56,912 nt of DNA from Bacteroidota bacterium (GCA_023392125.1 JAEVZS010000028.1:1-56912); one strand, 5' to 3'; shown: positions 15,176 to 24,388, counted from the stretch's first letter. Program-made: numbers and translations. The notes: generated by a model not told the origin, from the letters alone.

Positions 15176-15273
15176 CATTGTGTGCAGGTGTTTGATGTAT
15201 GCAAAGAACAGAAGCGCCGGTCTCAAAAGCATTAACCTATGTTAATCCCCGGCCATGGTTGCAGCCGGCCGGA

Positions 15274-15852
15274 CTACTCCGGATCGCTCTGGTGCCTGAT
15301 GCGGCTGAGCGAAACCGGTGATATGCCCAGATAGGATGCAATCTGATGCTGTCTGACCCGGTGGATCAGACCGGGAAACTCTCTGAGAAACTCCCGGTAG
15401 CGTTCGCCTGCTTCCAGCAGCAGCAGTTCCCGCTCCCTTTTCTCCTTGACAGCAAAGGCTTTTTCCAGCATGATCACCAGAAGCTGGTTCCAGCAGGGAT
15501 GTCCGGAGCGAATGGCTTCCCAGTCTGTATAGCTGATATCTTCGATCATACAGTCCTCCAGCGCTTCGATATACATATGCGACGGCGCACCGGCTTTCAT
15601 GGCTGAGTAGGAGTTGACAAAGTGGCCTTCGGGGACAAAGTTTTTGGTATATTCAGTACCCTTATGGTCAATATACAGATAGCGGCACAGCCCCTGGCGG
15701 ATAAAGCCGAACCGGCGGGGCACCTGACCCGCGCTCAGGTAATACGAGCCTTTGGGTATGGAGATATACCGCAGGTGCTTGCGTAGCTTTTCCTCTTCTC
15801 CGGAAGGGAGCGCTACGATATTCCGGATACATTGAATCATTAAAAAATCCAT
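15274..15852 (-). CDS. Crp/Fnr-type transcriptional regulator
   Basis: 192 residues. An N-terminal cyclic-nucleotide-binding-like barrel (KGSYYLSAGQ…FIRQGLCRYLYID) is followed by a helix-turn-helix at the C-terminus (QHQIASYLGISPVSLSRIR). No cysteines arranged for an Fe-S cluster. It resembles the many small Bacteroidota Crp-like regulators that sit next to an oxidoreductase gene; here the SDR lies downstream. Effector unknown. Confidence 0.85.
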   Translation of the reverse strand: MDFLMIQCIRNIVALPSGEEEKLRKHLRYISIPKGSYYLSAGQVPRRFGFIRQGLCRYLYIDHKGTEYTKNFVPEGHFVNSYSAMKAGAPSHMYIEALEDCMIEDISYTDWEAIRSGHPCWNQLLVIMLEKAFAVKEKRERELLLLEAGERYREFLREFPGLIHRVRQHQIASYLGISPVSLSRIRHQSDPE

Positions 15853-15886
15853 AGGCGCTGACTGACCGGTTTGATAGATTGCTGTT

Positions 15887-16702
15887 TTACTGTAGCCTGT
15901 CTGACTGGTCTTCCAGTTTTCTTTTTATTTCATTCCAGGTTTCCCCGCTGATAATTTCTTTGTATTCAGCCTGCTTCTGCTGACTGTGCCCGATGATATA
16001 GCCTGCACGTTCTTTTGAGTCAGGATGGGTGCTTAGCCAGCCGAGATAACCCATAAATTCAGGCTCTTTGTCCGCAAGCCTGTATAGAAACGCAGCAAAA
16101 TCTTCCGGGTTTGCCCCGGCATTGATCAGGTATTCTACGGCTTTTATATCCGCTTCTTTTTCCATTTTCCGGTCAAAAGCGCTCGAAGATAGTGTTTTGG
16201 CGGTCTGCCTGATAAGCTCGCCTCCGCCCTGGCCGGTCGTCATGGAGATCAGTACGGAAAGGCCGATTTCCCTGGTCAGCTTGTGCATGACATGGTTGAG
16301 CCGGATGTGGGCCAGCTCATGGCAGATTACTCCGGTCAGCTCGTCCTGGCTGCCGGCTGCTTTGATCAGTCCCGTATGTATAATAATGTGGCCCTGTGGA
16401 AGCGCAAAGGCATTGACTTCGCTTTCGGAAAGAATATGGGCTTTGACTGTTTCCGGGTCAATATGATTGGCCTGGCATACATGCCTGATGATACTGTCTA
16501 CCGCCTGCGTGACATAGGGATCATCAAAGGCGGAGCCGTTTTTTTCGATCATCTGCCAGAGGATTTTGCTCAGATCCTCTTTGAGCGTATCCCGTGTTTC
16601 ACGGATCTGAAAAAGGCCGGTCCAGCTGATCCGGGATAAGCCAGACCAGACAGCCAGAAGAATGCCAAGGCTCAGAATGCCACGTACAAAAATTGTTTTC
16701 AT
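15887..16702 (-). CDS. M48-family metalloprotease
   Basis: 271 residues. An N-terminal hydrophobic segment (~8-22) anchors or exports it. Zinc-binding HELAH at 128-132 and a downstream EKEAD (E183 as third ligand) identify a Ste24/HtpX/BepA-type peptidase. NAFALPQGHIIIHTGLI (97-113) is the usual conserved stretch before the active site. Last gene of a tight four-gene operon with three small membrane proteins (3 bp after the DUF4870-like gene), suggesting envelope quality control. BepA-like in length, without TPR repeats. Confidence 0.88.
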   Translation of the reverse strand: MKTIFVRGILSLGILLAVWSGLSRISWTGLFQIRETRDTLKEDLSKILWQMIEKNGSAFDDPYVTQAVDSIIRHVCQANHIDPETVKAHILSESEVNAFALPQGHIIIHTGLIKAAGSQDELTGVICHELAHIRLNHVMHKLTREIGLSVLISMTTGQGGGELIRQTAKTLSSSAFDRKMEKEADIKAVEYLINAGANPEDFAAFLYRLADKEPEFMGYLGWLSTHPDSKERAGYIIGHSQQKQAEYKEIISGETWNEIKRKLEDQSDRLQ

Positions 16703-16705
16703 AGA

Positions 16706-17140
16706 TCAGGGTTTGCAGGTCAGATCGGTCAGCTCTCCGTAAAACCACCATTTTACATGGAGGCCCTTTCGGGTCTTGATGGCTGTATATACGGTAGCGA
16801 TAAATTCGGCAAGGTTCAGAAAAAGCACGATCAGCATATAGGCTATATAGCCATTGCTTATTGCTTCAAAGCCGGATACGATTACAGATATCGTCCACCA
16901 GACTCCGAAGCTGTTGACAAAAAACAGGCTGAGCTGCGAGTACAGCGCCTGCTTGCAGTGCCAGCGGACAAAATAGGTGTCTCTGCGGTAGCTCATATAA
17001 AATATGAAGGTGGCAAGCAGGTTTACCACCGGCAGGGGAAGACCGGCCATAAGCGCGATCACAGACATCAGATAGCTGTTGGATGCTTTTTCTGCTTCAT
17101 GTTCGCCGGGTGAATACTCAAATTTCTCAATCTTTATCAT
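16706..17140 (-). CDS. DUF4870-like small membrane protein
   Basis: 144 residues with about three transmembrane segments (LMSVIALMAGLPLPVVNLLA, LSLFFVNSFGVWW, IAYMLIVLFLNLAEFI). The pattern FVRWHCKQAL between helices 1 and 2 resembles the DUF4870 family (…fv..h.kqaln.q). It overlaps the upstream DUF2752 gene by 4 bp and is followed 3 bp later by the M48 protease. Function unknown; probably an inner-membrane accessory of the operon. Confidence 0.7.
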   Translation of the reverse strand: MIKIEKFEYSPGEHEAEKASNSYLMSVIALMAGLPLPVVNLLATFIFYMSYRRDTYFVRWHCKQALYSQLSLFFVNSFGVWWTISVIVSGFEAISNGYIAYMLIVLFLNLAEFIATVYTAIKTRKGLHVKWWFYGELTDLTCKP

Positions 17141-17547
17141 AGTCCTTTACAGATATTCCATATCCAGTTGATCATAACGAGGGCAATCAGCGGAATAGCA
17201 TATGCCGGCTTTCTGAGCTGCGCCTCCATGCCATGGTAGCTGCGATACAGCGATCGGCTTCCGGTAAGCAGATCCGTCAGTATCCATACAGGGACGGTGA
17301 TCAGCACGACAGCGATCAGTATGCTGAGCGGATTGATCAGCAGGGCTTCATGCCAGTGGCCTTTCACGAGCTCTGCTACGGCCCGGGTAGAGCCACAGGA
17401 AGGGCAGGGGATACCTGTAGCGTGTTTTATCATACAGACACTGAAGGTGCCGGTGCCGGCAGAAGCCAGATGATAATACAGCCAGATATACCCTGCCGCG
17501 CAGGCGGTCGATAGTATCAGATACAGGTTACGCCTGCGGAGTGTCAT
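17137..17547 (-). CDS. DUF2752 membrane protein
   Basis: 136 residues with about three transmembrane segments. It carries the family hallmark GIPCPSCGSTRA at 45-56 (C48, C51). Function of the family is not established; it often sits beside TM2-domain genes, as here. It starts 1 bp after the TM2 gene ends and overlaps the next gene by 4 bp, so translation is coupled. Confidence 0.88.
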   Translation of the reverse strand: MTLRRRNLYLILSTACAAGYIWLYYHLASAGTGTFSVCMIKHATGIPCPSCGSTRAVAELVKGHWHEALLINPLSILIAVVLITVPVWILTDLLTGSRSLYRSYHGMEAQLRKPAYAIPLIALVMINWIWNICKGL

Positions 17548-17548
17548 A

Positions 17549-17887
17549 TCAGACCAGTACCTGCCGGAATTTTTCCAGGTTCTTTTTGCGGGTGGCGGGC
17601 ATAATCATAAACCAGTCTATAATCGACCATACTCCGAAGCCACCGCAGGTAACCAGCTTGCCTACGCCAAGACCGATATCACCGATCATGAAGCGGTCAA
17701 TGCCCAATCCGCCGCCGATCAGTGAAATAATCAGGCTGATGGTCGGATCTTTGAATTGTATGGTTTGTACCAGAGGCCATTTGGAATCATCCAGATTTAA
17801 AAGTTCCTCTCTGATCTGCCCGATAACGTGGCTTTCAAAAAATTTACTGTTGTTCATAAGGAACATGTCTACTTTCTGAGCATCCAT
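17549..17887 (-). CDS. TM2-domain membrane protein
   Basis: 112 residues. The C-terminal half is a TM2 module: first helix, then GGGLGIDRFMIGD, then GKLVTCGGFGVWSIIDWFMI. The N-terminal half is soluble and charged. TM2 proteins are small integral membrane proteins of unclear role. First gene of the TM2-DUF2752-DUF4870-M48 operon. Confidence 0.85.
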   Translation of the reverse strand: MDAQKVDMFLMNNSKFFESHVIGQIREELLNLDDSKWPLVQTIQFKDPTISLIISLIGGGLGIDRFMIGDIGLGVGKLVTCGGFGVWSIIDWFMIMPATRKKNLEKFRQVLV

Positions 17888-18306
17888 TATTTGTGTATTT
17901 TAAAAGTGATTAATTAAGTTGTTCCGTGTATTAATTTAAGTTCCTTCGTCTGATTCATTTCTCAGCGCAGCGATCCGGAGTCTGTATTCGGACACCGGGA
18001 GAGTAGTGTGTCAGGTATATGGATTTCTTTGGTCAGTTTCCGGTTTCCGGCAGAACAGGCAATATGCAGGAAACCGGTATTCTGTGTTTTCAATGGCTGT
18101 TCTTCAGGGTAAATATCGTGTCTGTACAGCGGATCGTATGTTATCTGTATTCAGACAATAATGCTCATCCGATCCGGTTTTCTGCTTCAACGGACTACCT
18201 GGTCGGAAGGTTGTGTCAAGGCAAAATTTTTTGTGCTGGTAGTCTGATACATACCTGACCGGTTTCCGGACCGGCCAGTGAGCCATAGCGCCCGCCTTCC
18301 GGATAG
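17888..18306. other. Intergenic region, 419 bp
   Basis: No convincing gene. Two short antiparallel frames (18019-18258 plus, 18104-18286 minus) lack protein-like composition. It should contain the promoter of the TM2 operon (right-hand start at 17887) and the end of the methyltransferase transcript. No clear terminator seen. Confidence 0.4.
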
Positions 18307-19044
18307 CTATGCCGGTTTACCGGCTATCAGTATATACTCTTCTGTTTTGAACCCGAAGCGGTTGCCCGGCTGTTCCTGAAAGGATAATACCTCTACCTCA
18401 AAGGATGCAGCTTCCAGGCGCTGTTTCAGGCCGTCTGCGGAATATATACGCACATGATCTTCCTGCCCGAAATGAAGCTTCCGCTGTTCCCGGCTGATGA
18501 CGGAGAAGTCCTCATAGATAGAGCCCTCTCTGAAGGGCGTCTGGATAATCGCTTTTCCTCCGGGTTTGAGCACACGATACAGCTCGGAGATTGCTTTGTG
18601 ATCTTCCATGATATGCTCGAGCACATGATAGCAGATGATTACATGATAGGTATTGTCAGGCTCCTCTATATTGGTTATATCAAGCGCTTTGTCTGTGTGC
18701 AGTCCGCCGTCATAATCGGTTGATACATAATAAGGGAACTGCTGCTTCAGTTTTTTCTGGATGAGCCTGGACGGAGAAAAATGCAAAATAGCCTCCTCTG
18801 GCCGGAGCGGTACCTGATCCTGCAGTATGGACCAGAGCCTCCGGTGTCGTCCCAGACTGCCGCAGCCCGGACAGAGATCACCGGCAGGATGTGCCACAAA
18901 CCTGCTGAGGCTGCTTTCGCAGACCGTGCAATATACATGGTCGCCTTTGTATACCCGGGCCAGCACCTTGCGAAGGGCAGGCTCATATCGTCTGGTCAGA
19001 CCGGGAAAAAAACGTACGATGCTCTTTTTTATAAAATTATACAT
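18307..19044 (-). CDS. SAM-dependent methyltransferase with zinc-ribbon-like head
   Basis: 245 residues. N-terminal CTVC (C39, C42) and CPGCG (C58, C61) form a likely zinc ribbon, followed by GRHRRL. The class I methyltransferase part has ICYHVLEHI and ELYRVLKPGGKAIIQTPF (Methyltransf_11 type). The first SAM motif is degenerate (AILHFSPSR). This layout is common in sugar or lipid-modifying methyltransferases near glycosyltransferases, but no partner gene is next to it. Substrate unknown. Confidence 0.8.
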   Translation of the reverse strand: MYNFIKKSIVRFFPGLTRRYEPALRKVLARVYKGDHVYCTVCESSLSRFVAHPAGDLCPGCGSLGRHRRLWSILQDQVPLRPEEAILHFSPSRLIQKKLKQQFPYYVSTDYDGGLHTDKALDITNIEEPDNTYHVIICYHVLEHIMEDHKAISELYRVLKPGGKAIIQTPFREGSIYEDFSVISREQRKLHFGQEDHVRIYSADGLKQRLEAASFEVEVLSFQEQPGNRFGFKTEEYILIAGKPA

Positions 19045-19145
19045 TGCTCACTTGCTTAAAGTATCCGTCGTTTTCAGAAAAATCATCAGCCGGTGGCAGT
19101 CAGCTGCTATTTCCGAAGCAAATGTATGAAATACCGGTAACAATT

Positions 19146-19840
19146 TCAGCACGTTTTGATCGTGTATTCCGGCGCCTTTTCCAGATTCAGGGTAGCCGAC
19201 AGATAACCATTGGCCGGATTGCGCACATAGCCGAGATAATCCTGCATGGAGGGAGTATAACCCTTTACATCATCGACGAGGATGATACAGCCTTTTTTCA
19301 GTCGGGGGGCGATCATCCTGAATACAGGAAAAACGAGATCCGGCCATCCGTCAAGCAGCACAAAATCGGTTTCGATGCTTTTAAGTGTTTCGGGGGCATC
19401 GCCTTCCGGGATGGTGACATGATCAGATAGTCCTGCTTCAGCGATATTCGCCCTCGCGGCTTCTGCTTTATGGTGCAGGTATTCGGTGCTGATTACTTTT
19501 CCGCCGTTTTCACACGGGCAGCTTTGCCCGGATATATAGCCGAGATGCCGTAAGAAGTTCCGAATTCGAATATATGGCGGGCATTGACTGCTCTGGCCTG
19601 CATATACATAAATGTACCCTGAGCCGGATGTACAGGGATATACTTGTCATCAAAAAAGGCTTCTTCGTTCTTTTCTGTCTGCCAGTCTATACCTTTGCCG
19701 GGCAGTTTGTGTGCTTTGGGCAGAAAGTGCCAGATCAGTGAGCCGGTCTGACGGAGTGCCGCTTTATAAAGTCTTGTGAGGACAGCTTCTGCCTGAGGGT
19801 CAGCCAGTGTGGTAAATAATTCCGGTTTTACTTTTGACAT
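19146..19840 (-). pseudogene. O-methyltransferase-like gene with frameshift
   Basis: Translation starts at MSKVKPELF (19840). The first ~112 residues (…FMYMQARAVNARHIFEFGTSYGIS) are in one frame, which ends prematurely at 19493. The remainder (NGGKVISTEYLHHKAEAARA … DFVLLDGWPDL … ILVDDVKGY) lies in the -1-shifted frame down to 19146. Together they form a complete class I O-methyltransferase (motif I FGTSYG, DGW, DDV) of ~231 residues. The joint is near 19505, where one missing base would restore the frame. Real mutation or sequencing error cannot be told apart here. The siderophore-interacting gene lies 14 bp upstream on the same strand. Confidence 0.75.
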
Positions 19841-19854
19841 TGTTTTCGCATATT

Positions 19855-20583
19855 TTATAACCCTTTTTTCCCTTCGGCCCAGTACGGATAGGTTTTTATC
19901 TGCTTGCTGCTCACACCGCTGGTGGTCAGAAACCGGTTGAGCTGTTGTATGGATCTGGCCTGGCCGGTCAGATAAAAAAATGTCTGGTCCCGGTTTAGCC
20001 AGGCGGTATGGTGGCATTGATCGAGCCAGCCGATCGCATGGGTGGCGGCATTGTCATGCGATTTTTCGACTGTAACGAGCGGCGCCTGTATATGTCCGAC
20101 CCAGGATAAATGGGCCTGCTCCAGCTCGGCCAGACACAGACAGTCCTGCTTGCCGGCAGTAATGACCCGGTGCAGAGCCTCCATAAGTCCCAGTGAAGTT
20201 TCATCTCCGAAGACTATATGGCGGGAGAAAGCAGGCTGATAGCTCATTTTTCCGCCGGGACCGATCATTTTGAGCCGGTTTCCGACCCGGAGACTATCTG
20301 CCCAGGAGCTGCCCGGTCCCTGCTGGTGCAGATAGAAAAGAACTTCACAGATGCCTTTGTCGCTGTCGAAAAAGGATGGAGTATAGTGGCGGTAATCTGT
20401 ATCACTGACACGAAACTCGACGACTTTGCCGGCAATAAATTCCAGCTGGCTGAAGTTGCCTTCAAAGCGGACAAGCTTGAGTGCGGGGGCCGGATAGTGG
20501 ATGTGTGATACGATAACGGGGGTATAAAATCCATTGGATAGCTTTTCCATGGCATCGGCCAGCCATTTGGGTACGCTCGGCAT
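19855..20583 (-). CDS. Siderophore-interacting protein (FAD/NADPH ferric reductase)
   Basis: 242 residues. FAD-binding RHYTPSFF (~65-72) and the closing KTYPYWAEGKKGL are signatures of the SIP/ViuB family of ferric-siderophore reductases, cytoplasmic enzymes that release iron from siderophores. The central segment (FGDETSLGLMEALHR) is the NAD(P)H-binding part. It lies 14 bp before the frameshifted O-methyltransferase, so the two form an operon. No Fur-box-like sequence is obvious upstream. Confidence 0.88.
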   Translation of the reverse strand: MPSVPKWLADAMEKLSNGFYTPVIVSHIHYPAPALKLVRFEGNFSQLEFIAGKVVEFRVSDTDYRHYTPSFFDSDKGICEVLFYLHQQGPGSSWADSLRVGNRLKMIGPGGKMSYQPAFSRHIVFGDETSLGLMEALHRVITAGKQDCLCLAELEQAHLSWVGHIQAPLVTVEKSHDNAATHAIGWLDQCHHTAWLNRDQTFFYLTGQARSIQQLNRFLTTSGVSSKQIKTYPYWAEGKKGL

Positions 20584-20959
20584 ATTTTTCGGTTTTGTTC
20601 TGAACCCAAATATAAAGAAATGTCATTATTTAGACTAATTATAGATTAATAAAATATTCTGCTTTGAAGCCGGATAAAGGATGGCAGGAGCAGGTGAGTA
20701 TGTGCCAGGTGGCTTATGATGAGTTAACTAATCGGGAATCCTGATGTCAGCGACTTAGAAAACGGGAGCAGGTTCCGCTCTTTTTGCCTTCGGGAGCCTC
20801 AGGCAACCAAACGGAAGCGGACTCCGGTAAACTCAGCCCCGCCAACAGCTACACCGCAATCTTTGAGCCTTGAGCTTTTTAGCTTCTGCCATCTAACGAT
20901 TGGTAGTAGCTGTAAATCAATATACAGCGAAGATTCTGAAGGATGATCACAAACCCGGC
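20584..20959. other. Intergenic region with dispersed repeat
   Basis: 376 bp without a gene. The part 20781-20925 is a unit of the dispersed intergenic repeat family (15-nt core at 20788-20802, second motif GCAATCTTTGAGCCTT at 20856-20871). The AT-rich stretch near 20620-20660 should hold the promoter of the siderophore-interacting gene. Confidence 0.5.
20781..20925 (+). repeat. Dispersed intergenic repeat unit
   Basis: Shares 25 of 26 bases with 42051-42076 (TTTTTGCCTTCGGG… CCTCAGGCAAC) and the motif GCAATCTTTGAGCCTT with 23006-23021. Degenerate; no coding capacity. Confidence 0.65.
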
Positions 20960-21733
20960 TTATATGAGACCGCTCCCGAGAGCCAGAGACAGAATGATCA
21001 GCATGACAGCTACGGTAATCTGAAGAAAACGCAGTGTTATTTTCTTCAGAAGCTTGTTGCCGATGTAGGCTCCGGCTATGGCCGCAAGAGTCGCCGATAC
21101 CACAAGTGTCAGGTTGTCGCTGAGGCCTGTTTTGCTGAAACGTGTGGCATAAATGCTCAGCCGGGTAAAATCTACAAGCACAGCCACGACCACGGTCGTA
21201 CCGATAAAGGCTTCCTTGGAAAGTCCGGCTTTGATCAGAAACGCGCTGCGCAAAGCTCCCTGATTGCCTGACAATCCACCGAAAAAGCCGCTCAGTATCC
21301 CGCCCAGCGGAAGCTTGTTTTTATCAAACTCCAGTCTGCTGAAGCGGGGAATCAGATCGATGGTAGCAAAAATGATGAGTAGTACGGAGATAATAAGCTT
21401 TAGCAGATATACATCAAACGTTTTGCCCCACAGTGTATAGGAAAACAATGGTTTGCTGTCCGGCAGGGACAGCAGGAGCCAGGAACCGGCTATGGCTGCT
21501 ATGATCGCCGGAATGCCGAAACGGAGGACCGTATTTTTGTCGGCTTTGCTGCCAACAAGAAAGAGCTTGAAAAGATTGTTGAAGAAATGTACGATTCCGG
21601 TGATGCCTATAGCAAGATCAACCGGAAAAAACAGCATAAATACCGGAGTCAGGGCGGTGGCCAGCCCAAAACCCGAAAAGAACGTCAGAATGGCCACGGC
21701 AAAGGATGTAAAGGAAAGGATAAGGATTTCCAT
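20960..21733 (-). CDS. TauE/SafE (TSUP) family membrane permease
   Basis: 257 residues with about eight hydrophobic segments. The internal repeat with SGFGLATALTPVFMLFFPV near the start and LSGFFGGLSGNQGALRSAFL in the second half is characteristic of the TSUP family (export of sulfite, sulfoacetate or other organic anions). Inner-membrane permease; substrate unknown. An AraC regulator lies 114 bp upstream on the same strand. Confidence 0.85.
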   Translation of the reverse strand: MEILILSFTSFAVAILTFFSGFGLATALTPVFMLFFPVDLAIGITGIVHFFNNLFKLFLVGSKADKNTVLRFGIPAIIAAIAGSWLLLSLPDSKPLFSYTLWGKTFDVYLLKLIISVLLIIFATIDLIPRFSRLEFDKNKLPLGGILSGFFGGLSGNQGALRSAFLIKAGLSKEAFIGTTVVVAVLVDFTRLSIYATRFSKTGLSDNLTLVVSATLAAIAGAYIGNKLLKKITLRFLQITVAVMLIILSLALGSGLI

Positions 21734-21847
21734 AGTGATCCGTCGGTCTTATAATATTTACCGGCATGAAAATGCAGCAAGTTCAGGATTAAACTATGGT
21801 ATATCTGAAAATGATATGGTACGGTTCCGATTTATTTTTGAGGCCGC

Positions 21848-22681
21848 TTACTGCTGCCTGTATTGTCCGGGAGTGTGTCCGGTAGCTTTTCTGAAATACC
21901 GGATAAAGTGCGAAGCATCGGTAAACTCCAGCCGGTAAGCGATTTCCGTGATGCTTAATCCGGTATAGCTCAGCAGTCTGCGGGCTTCGCCAAGCAGCCA
22001 GGTCTGCAGTACCTGGCCGGCAGATAGCCCTGTTGCTTTCCGGCAGGCATGGTTAAGGTTCTGAGGGGTGGTATGAAGCAGGCCGGCATAATGACTGACA
22101 TGGTTCCTGACAGCGTTTTCTGACTGGAGGAGGGTTACAAAGGATTCGTACAGGCCGGAATCTGGTTTTGCCCTGATTGACAGGGGTATTGCAATCTGCA
22201 GGATTTTGGCCAGAAGCGCTTTCAGCAGGCCCTCAATAATGGTAAAGTTTCCTGCTTCTGTATTCCGGTATTCCTTGGTCAGGAGCGCAAAGAGCATGTC
22301 GATGGCATAGCGGTCCGGAATCTTCAGACAGGATACTGTGCTGATCTGACCGAGCAGAAAACGAAGCTCCTGATCCAGGGTATGCCCGATAAAGGTTTTT
22401 CTGATAATAATGACATATCCTTCCGGCTGTCCGTCCAGATCCCAGTGATGAACCTGCTCCTTGCGGACGACAAACAATACGGGTGGATGTATTTCATAAG
22501 CATGCTGATCAATATAATGAAGTCCGCTTCCTTCGGACAGATAAATAATCTCCAGGTAATTATCATGTCTGTGGGGATTGGTTTTGCGCAGCTCTTTTCT
22601 GAAGGGAGCAATTTTTATGATCTGATCAGCTTCGATTTTGTTATTTACCTGAATTTCTGTCTGATTTATTTTTGGATACAT
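21848..22681 (-). CDS. AraC-family transcriptional regulator
   Basis: 277 residues. N-terminal cupin-like sensor (HRHDNYLEIIYLSEGSGLHY), C-terminal double helix-turn-helix (LLHTTPQNLNHACRKATGLS; ITEIAYRLEFTDASHFIRYF), ending GHTPGQYRQQ, a near-canonical AraC tail. It probably regulates the adjacent TSUP permease or itself. Ligand unknown. Confidence 0.9.
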   Translation of the reverse strand: MYPKINQTEIQVNNKIEADQIIKIAPFRKELRKTNPHRHDNYLEIIYLSEGSGLHYIDQHAYEIHPPVLFVVRKEQVHHWDLDGQPEGYVIIIRKTFIGHTLDQELRFLLGQISTVSCLKIPDRYAIDMLFALLTKEYRNTEAGNFTIIEGLLKALLAKILQIAIPLSIRAKPDSGLYESFVTLLQSENAVRNHVSHYAGLLHTTPQNLNHACRKATGLSAGQVLQTWLLGEARRLLSYTGLSITEIAYRLEFTDASHFIRYFRKATGHTPGQYRQQ

Positions 22682-23102
22682 GTCTGACAGGCATTGAGGT
22701 TATTGTTGGACAAGGGATGCGGTTTCATTATAAAAACAAAGGAAAATTACGAAATAAAGTGAATTTGTTGTAAAAAATAATTACTAAGTCATTGAGAACT
22801 GCAACGACCAAACGGAAGCGGCGGCTGAGGTTCCCGAAGCCTGAGCTTCTGCATGCCAGGATCCCCGAATCCTCTATTATGATTTTTTGCATTGATCACT
22901 GGTAGAAGGGGAGCCTTTCTTTGAATTGTCAGAAAAATACACTATCTGTTTCTTCCCGGCGAAGTGCTCCGGTCTTCAATAAGCTCAGCCACCGGCAGCC
23001 GCGTCGCAATCTTTGAGCCTTACGTTTTGAACTTCTTTTACTAATGACTGGCATTTTGCTACGGGGAATTGTACATTTATGGTTTATCAAAAATAATGAG
23101 GT
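22682..23102. other. Intergenic region with two dispersed repeats
   Basis: 421 bp. It contains the 15-nt core in inverse orientation (CTGAGGTTCCCGAAG, 22825-22839) and the second motif at 23006-23021. The AT-rich part 22700-22800 probably holds the AraC promoter. No gene seen. Confidence 0.5.
22800..23060 (-). repeat. Dispersed intergenic repeat units
   Basis: Two pieces of the repeat family: 22800-22870 around core 22825-22839, and 22955-23055 around AATAAGCTCAGCCACCGGCA and GCAATCTTTGAGCCTT. Confidence 0.55.
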
Positions 23103-23438
23103 ATGAGCAATAGTAAATTTTCCCGTCACAGCTACGATACACTGAGCGAAGCGGTAAATGATCTGATCCGCAGGGGATATACAACAGATTTTCTGATGCT
23201 GAAAGAAAAAGACTGCCTGGTCTGTAACAGTAATTCGCTCGAGCTGTCACCCGAAGAGTTTGCGATTGATGAGGTATATCGTTTTGAGGGTATGACCGAT
23301 CCGGCCGACGAAAGCGTTGTATTTGCGATATCATCCGACAAGCATAATATTAAGGGATTGGTCATCAATAGCTATGGCGCTGATTTCGGATACCGTTCGT
23401 CCAGGCTGGTAGAGCATCTGCGCCGGCATTTGTCATAG
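23103..23438 (+). CDS. Small conserved Bacteroidota protein
   Basis: 111 residues, soluble: YDTLSEAVNDLIRRGYTTDF, then LELSPEEFAIDEVYRFEGMT, then VFAISSDKHNIKGLVINSYG. This pattern is common among small Bacteroidota proteins, some of which carry the misleading label phosphoribosylpyrophosphate synthetase; nothing here resembles that enzyme. Function unknown. Monocistronic, flanked on both sides by dispersed repeats. Confidence 0.75.
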   Translation: MSNSKFSRHSYDTLSEAVNDLIRRGYTTDFLMLKEKDCLVCNSNSLELSPEEFAIDEVYRFEGMTDPADESVVFAISSDKHNIKGLVINSYGADFGYRSSRLVEHLRRHLS

Positions 23439-23448
23439 GCATCCGTTT

Positions 23449-23650
23449 CTTTTGCCTTCGGTAGCCTCTGACAACAGGTGTCTGTAGCCGGGTCTTCCGA
23501 AGGCAGCTTTGCCGGTCAGGTGAGCGCTGAGGTTCCCGAAGCCCGGAACCCCGGCGCCTGTTTTATCATTTCCTGCCGCATACTATAAGGATTGAGTGCT
23601 CCTCAGGCTTAGCATGCATGAGGGGCTTCGACAAGCGCAGCCCCTGCAAA
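23449..23650 (+). repeat. Dispersed intergenic repeat units
   Basis: TTTTGCCTTCGGTAGCCTC at 23451-23469, the inverse core CTGAGGTTCCCGAAG at 23527-23541 and GGGGCTTCGACAAGCGCAG near 23623-23641, in a stretch without genes. The two orientations of the core face each other, so a long imperfect hairpin is possible. Confidence 0.55.
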
Positions 23651-23653
23651 TTT

Positions 23654-24388
23654 TTATAGTGCCTGCTGAAAGGATTTTTCCAGCTTAATAGCCTTGGGAA
23701 AAAGAATATTGTTTTCCAGATGTATGTGCAGATGCAGATCCTCTTCAAACTCTTTGAGCATCGCCAGCGTGACGCGGTATGTATTGCAGGCATCATCGGG
23801 CGCTGTGTAATTATTGCTCAGTGCCGCGATTTGCCGGAAACGCTCACCTTCACTGTCATGCTCCTGATGCATCATTTCAATCGGATTTTGTACCGAACCG
23901 AAGGGGGGAGCTGCAAGGCACTCTTCACCGCTGTTTTTTAGCTTTACCATTTTGCGGATATACGGAAAGAGAATAAGCTCCTCTTTTTTCATATGCATAG
24001 TCAGCTCGCCGGCAGACTGGTTAAAAAGCGCCTCAATAGTTGCCAGCTCGGGATGCTGTTTTCCGTGTACCTGCACGATTTTTTGCAGAAAAGGACGGAT
24101 TTCCTGAATTTTCCCTTCCACATAGCTGTGGTGGATTTTCTCGATATATTCCGTGAGCAGATCCGGAGGCCAGGATCTGTAATCCGTACTTCTGTCTGTT
24201 TCGTTACTGATGCTTTGATGCAGAGAGCTGATCACCTCCTCAGCTGCAATATTCTGAGCCTTGCAGGCTTCGCCCAGTGTTTTGCCACCCTTGCAGCAGA
24301 AGTCAATACCATAGGACTGGAATACCGACGCTGTGCGGTAGTCTTGTGCTACCACTTCGCCGATGATACTTTGTATAGTGATGTTCAT
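23654..24388 (-). CDS. ric: Iron-sulfur cluster repair di-iron protein (RIC/ScdA/YtfE)
   Basis: 244 residues. The N-terminal ScdA domain has the FCCKGGK motif (C31, C32). The hemerythrin-like domain provides di-iron ligands (HHSY, HPELATIEALF, HMKKEELILFP, MMHQEHDSEGE, HIHLENNILFP). The family repairs Fe-S clusters damaged by nitric oxide or oxidation. The ATG overlaps the end of kynA by 4 bp (ATGA), so the two are co-translated. A perfect palindrome upstream of kynA and of the nearby Rrf2 gene suggests NO- or redox-responsive control. Confidence 0.92.
   Translation of the reverse strand: MNITIQSIIGEVVAQDYRTASVFQSYGIDFCCKGGKTLGEACKAQNIAAEEVISSLHQSISNETDRSTDYRSWPPDLLTEYIEKIHHSYVEGKIQEIRPFLQKIVQVHGKQHPELATIEALFNQSAGELTMHMKKEELILFPYIRKMVKLKNSGEECLAAPPFGSVQNPIEMMHQEHDSEGERFRQIAALSNNYTAPDDACNTYRVTLAMLKEFEEDLHLHIHLENNILFPKAIKLEKSFQQAL

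Noticed and set aside
18019..18286. Two short antiparallel frames in the 17.9-18.3 kb gap
   Set aside because: Neither shows a motif or coding-like composition.
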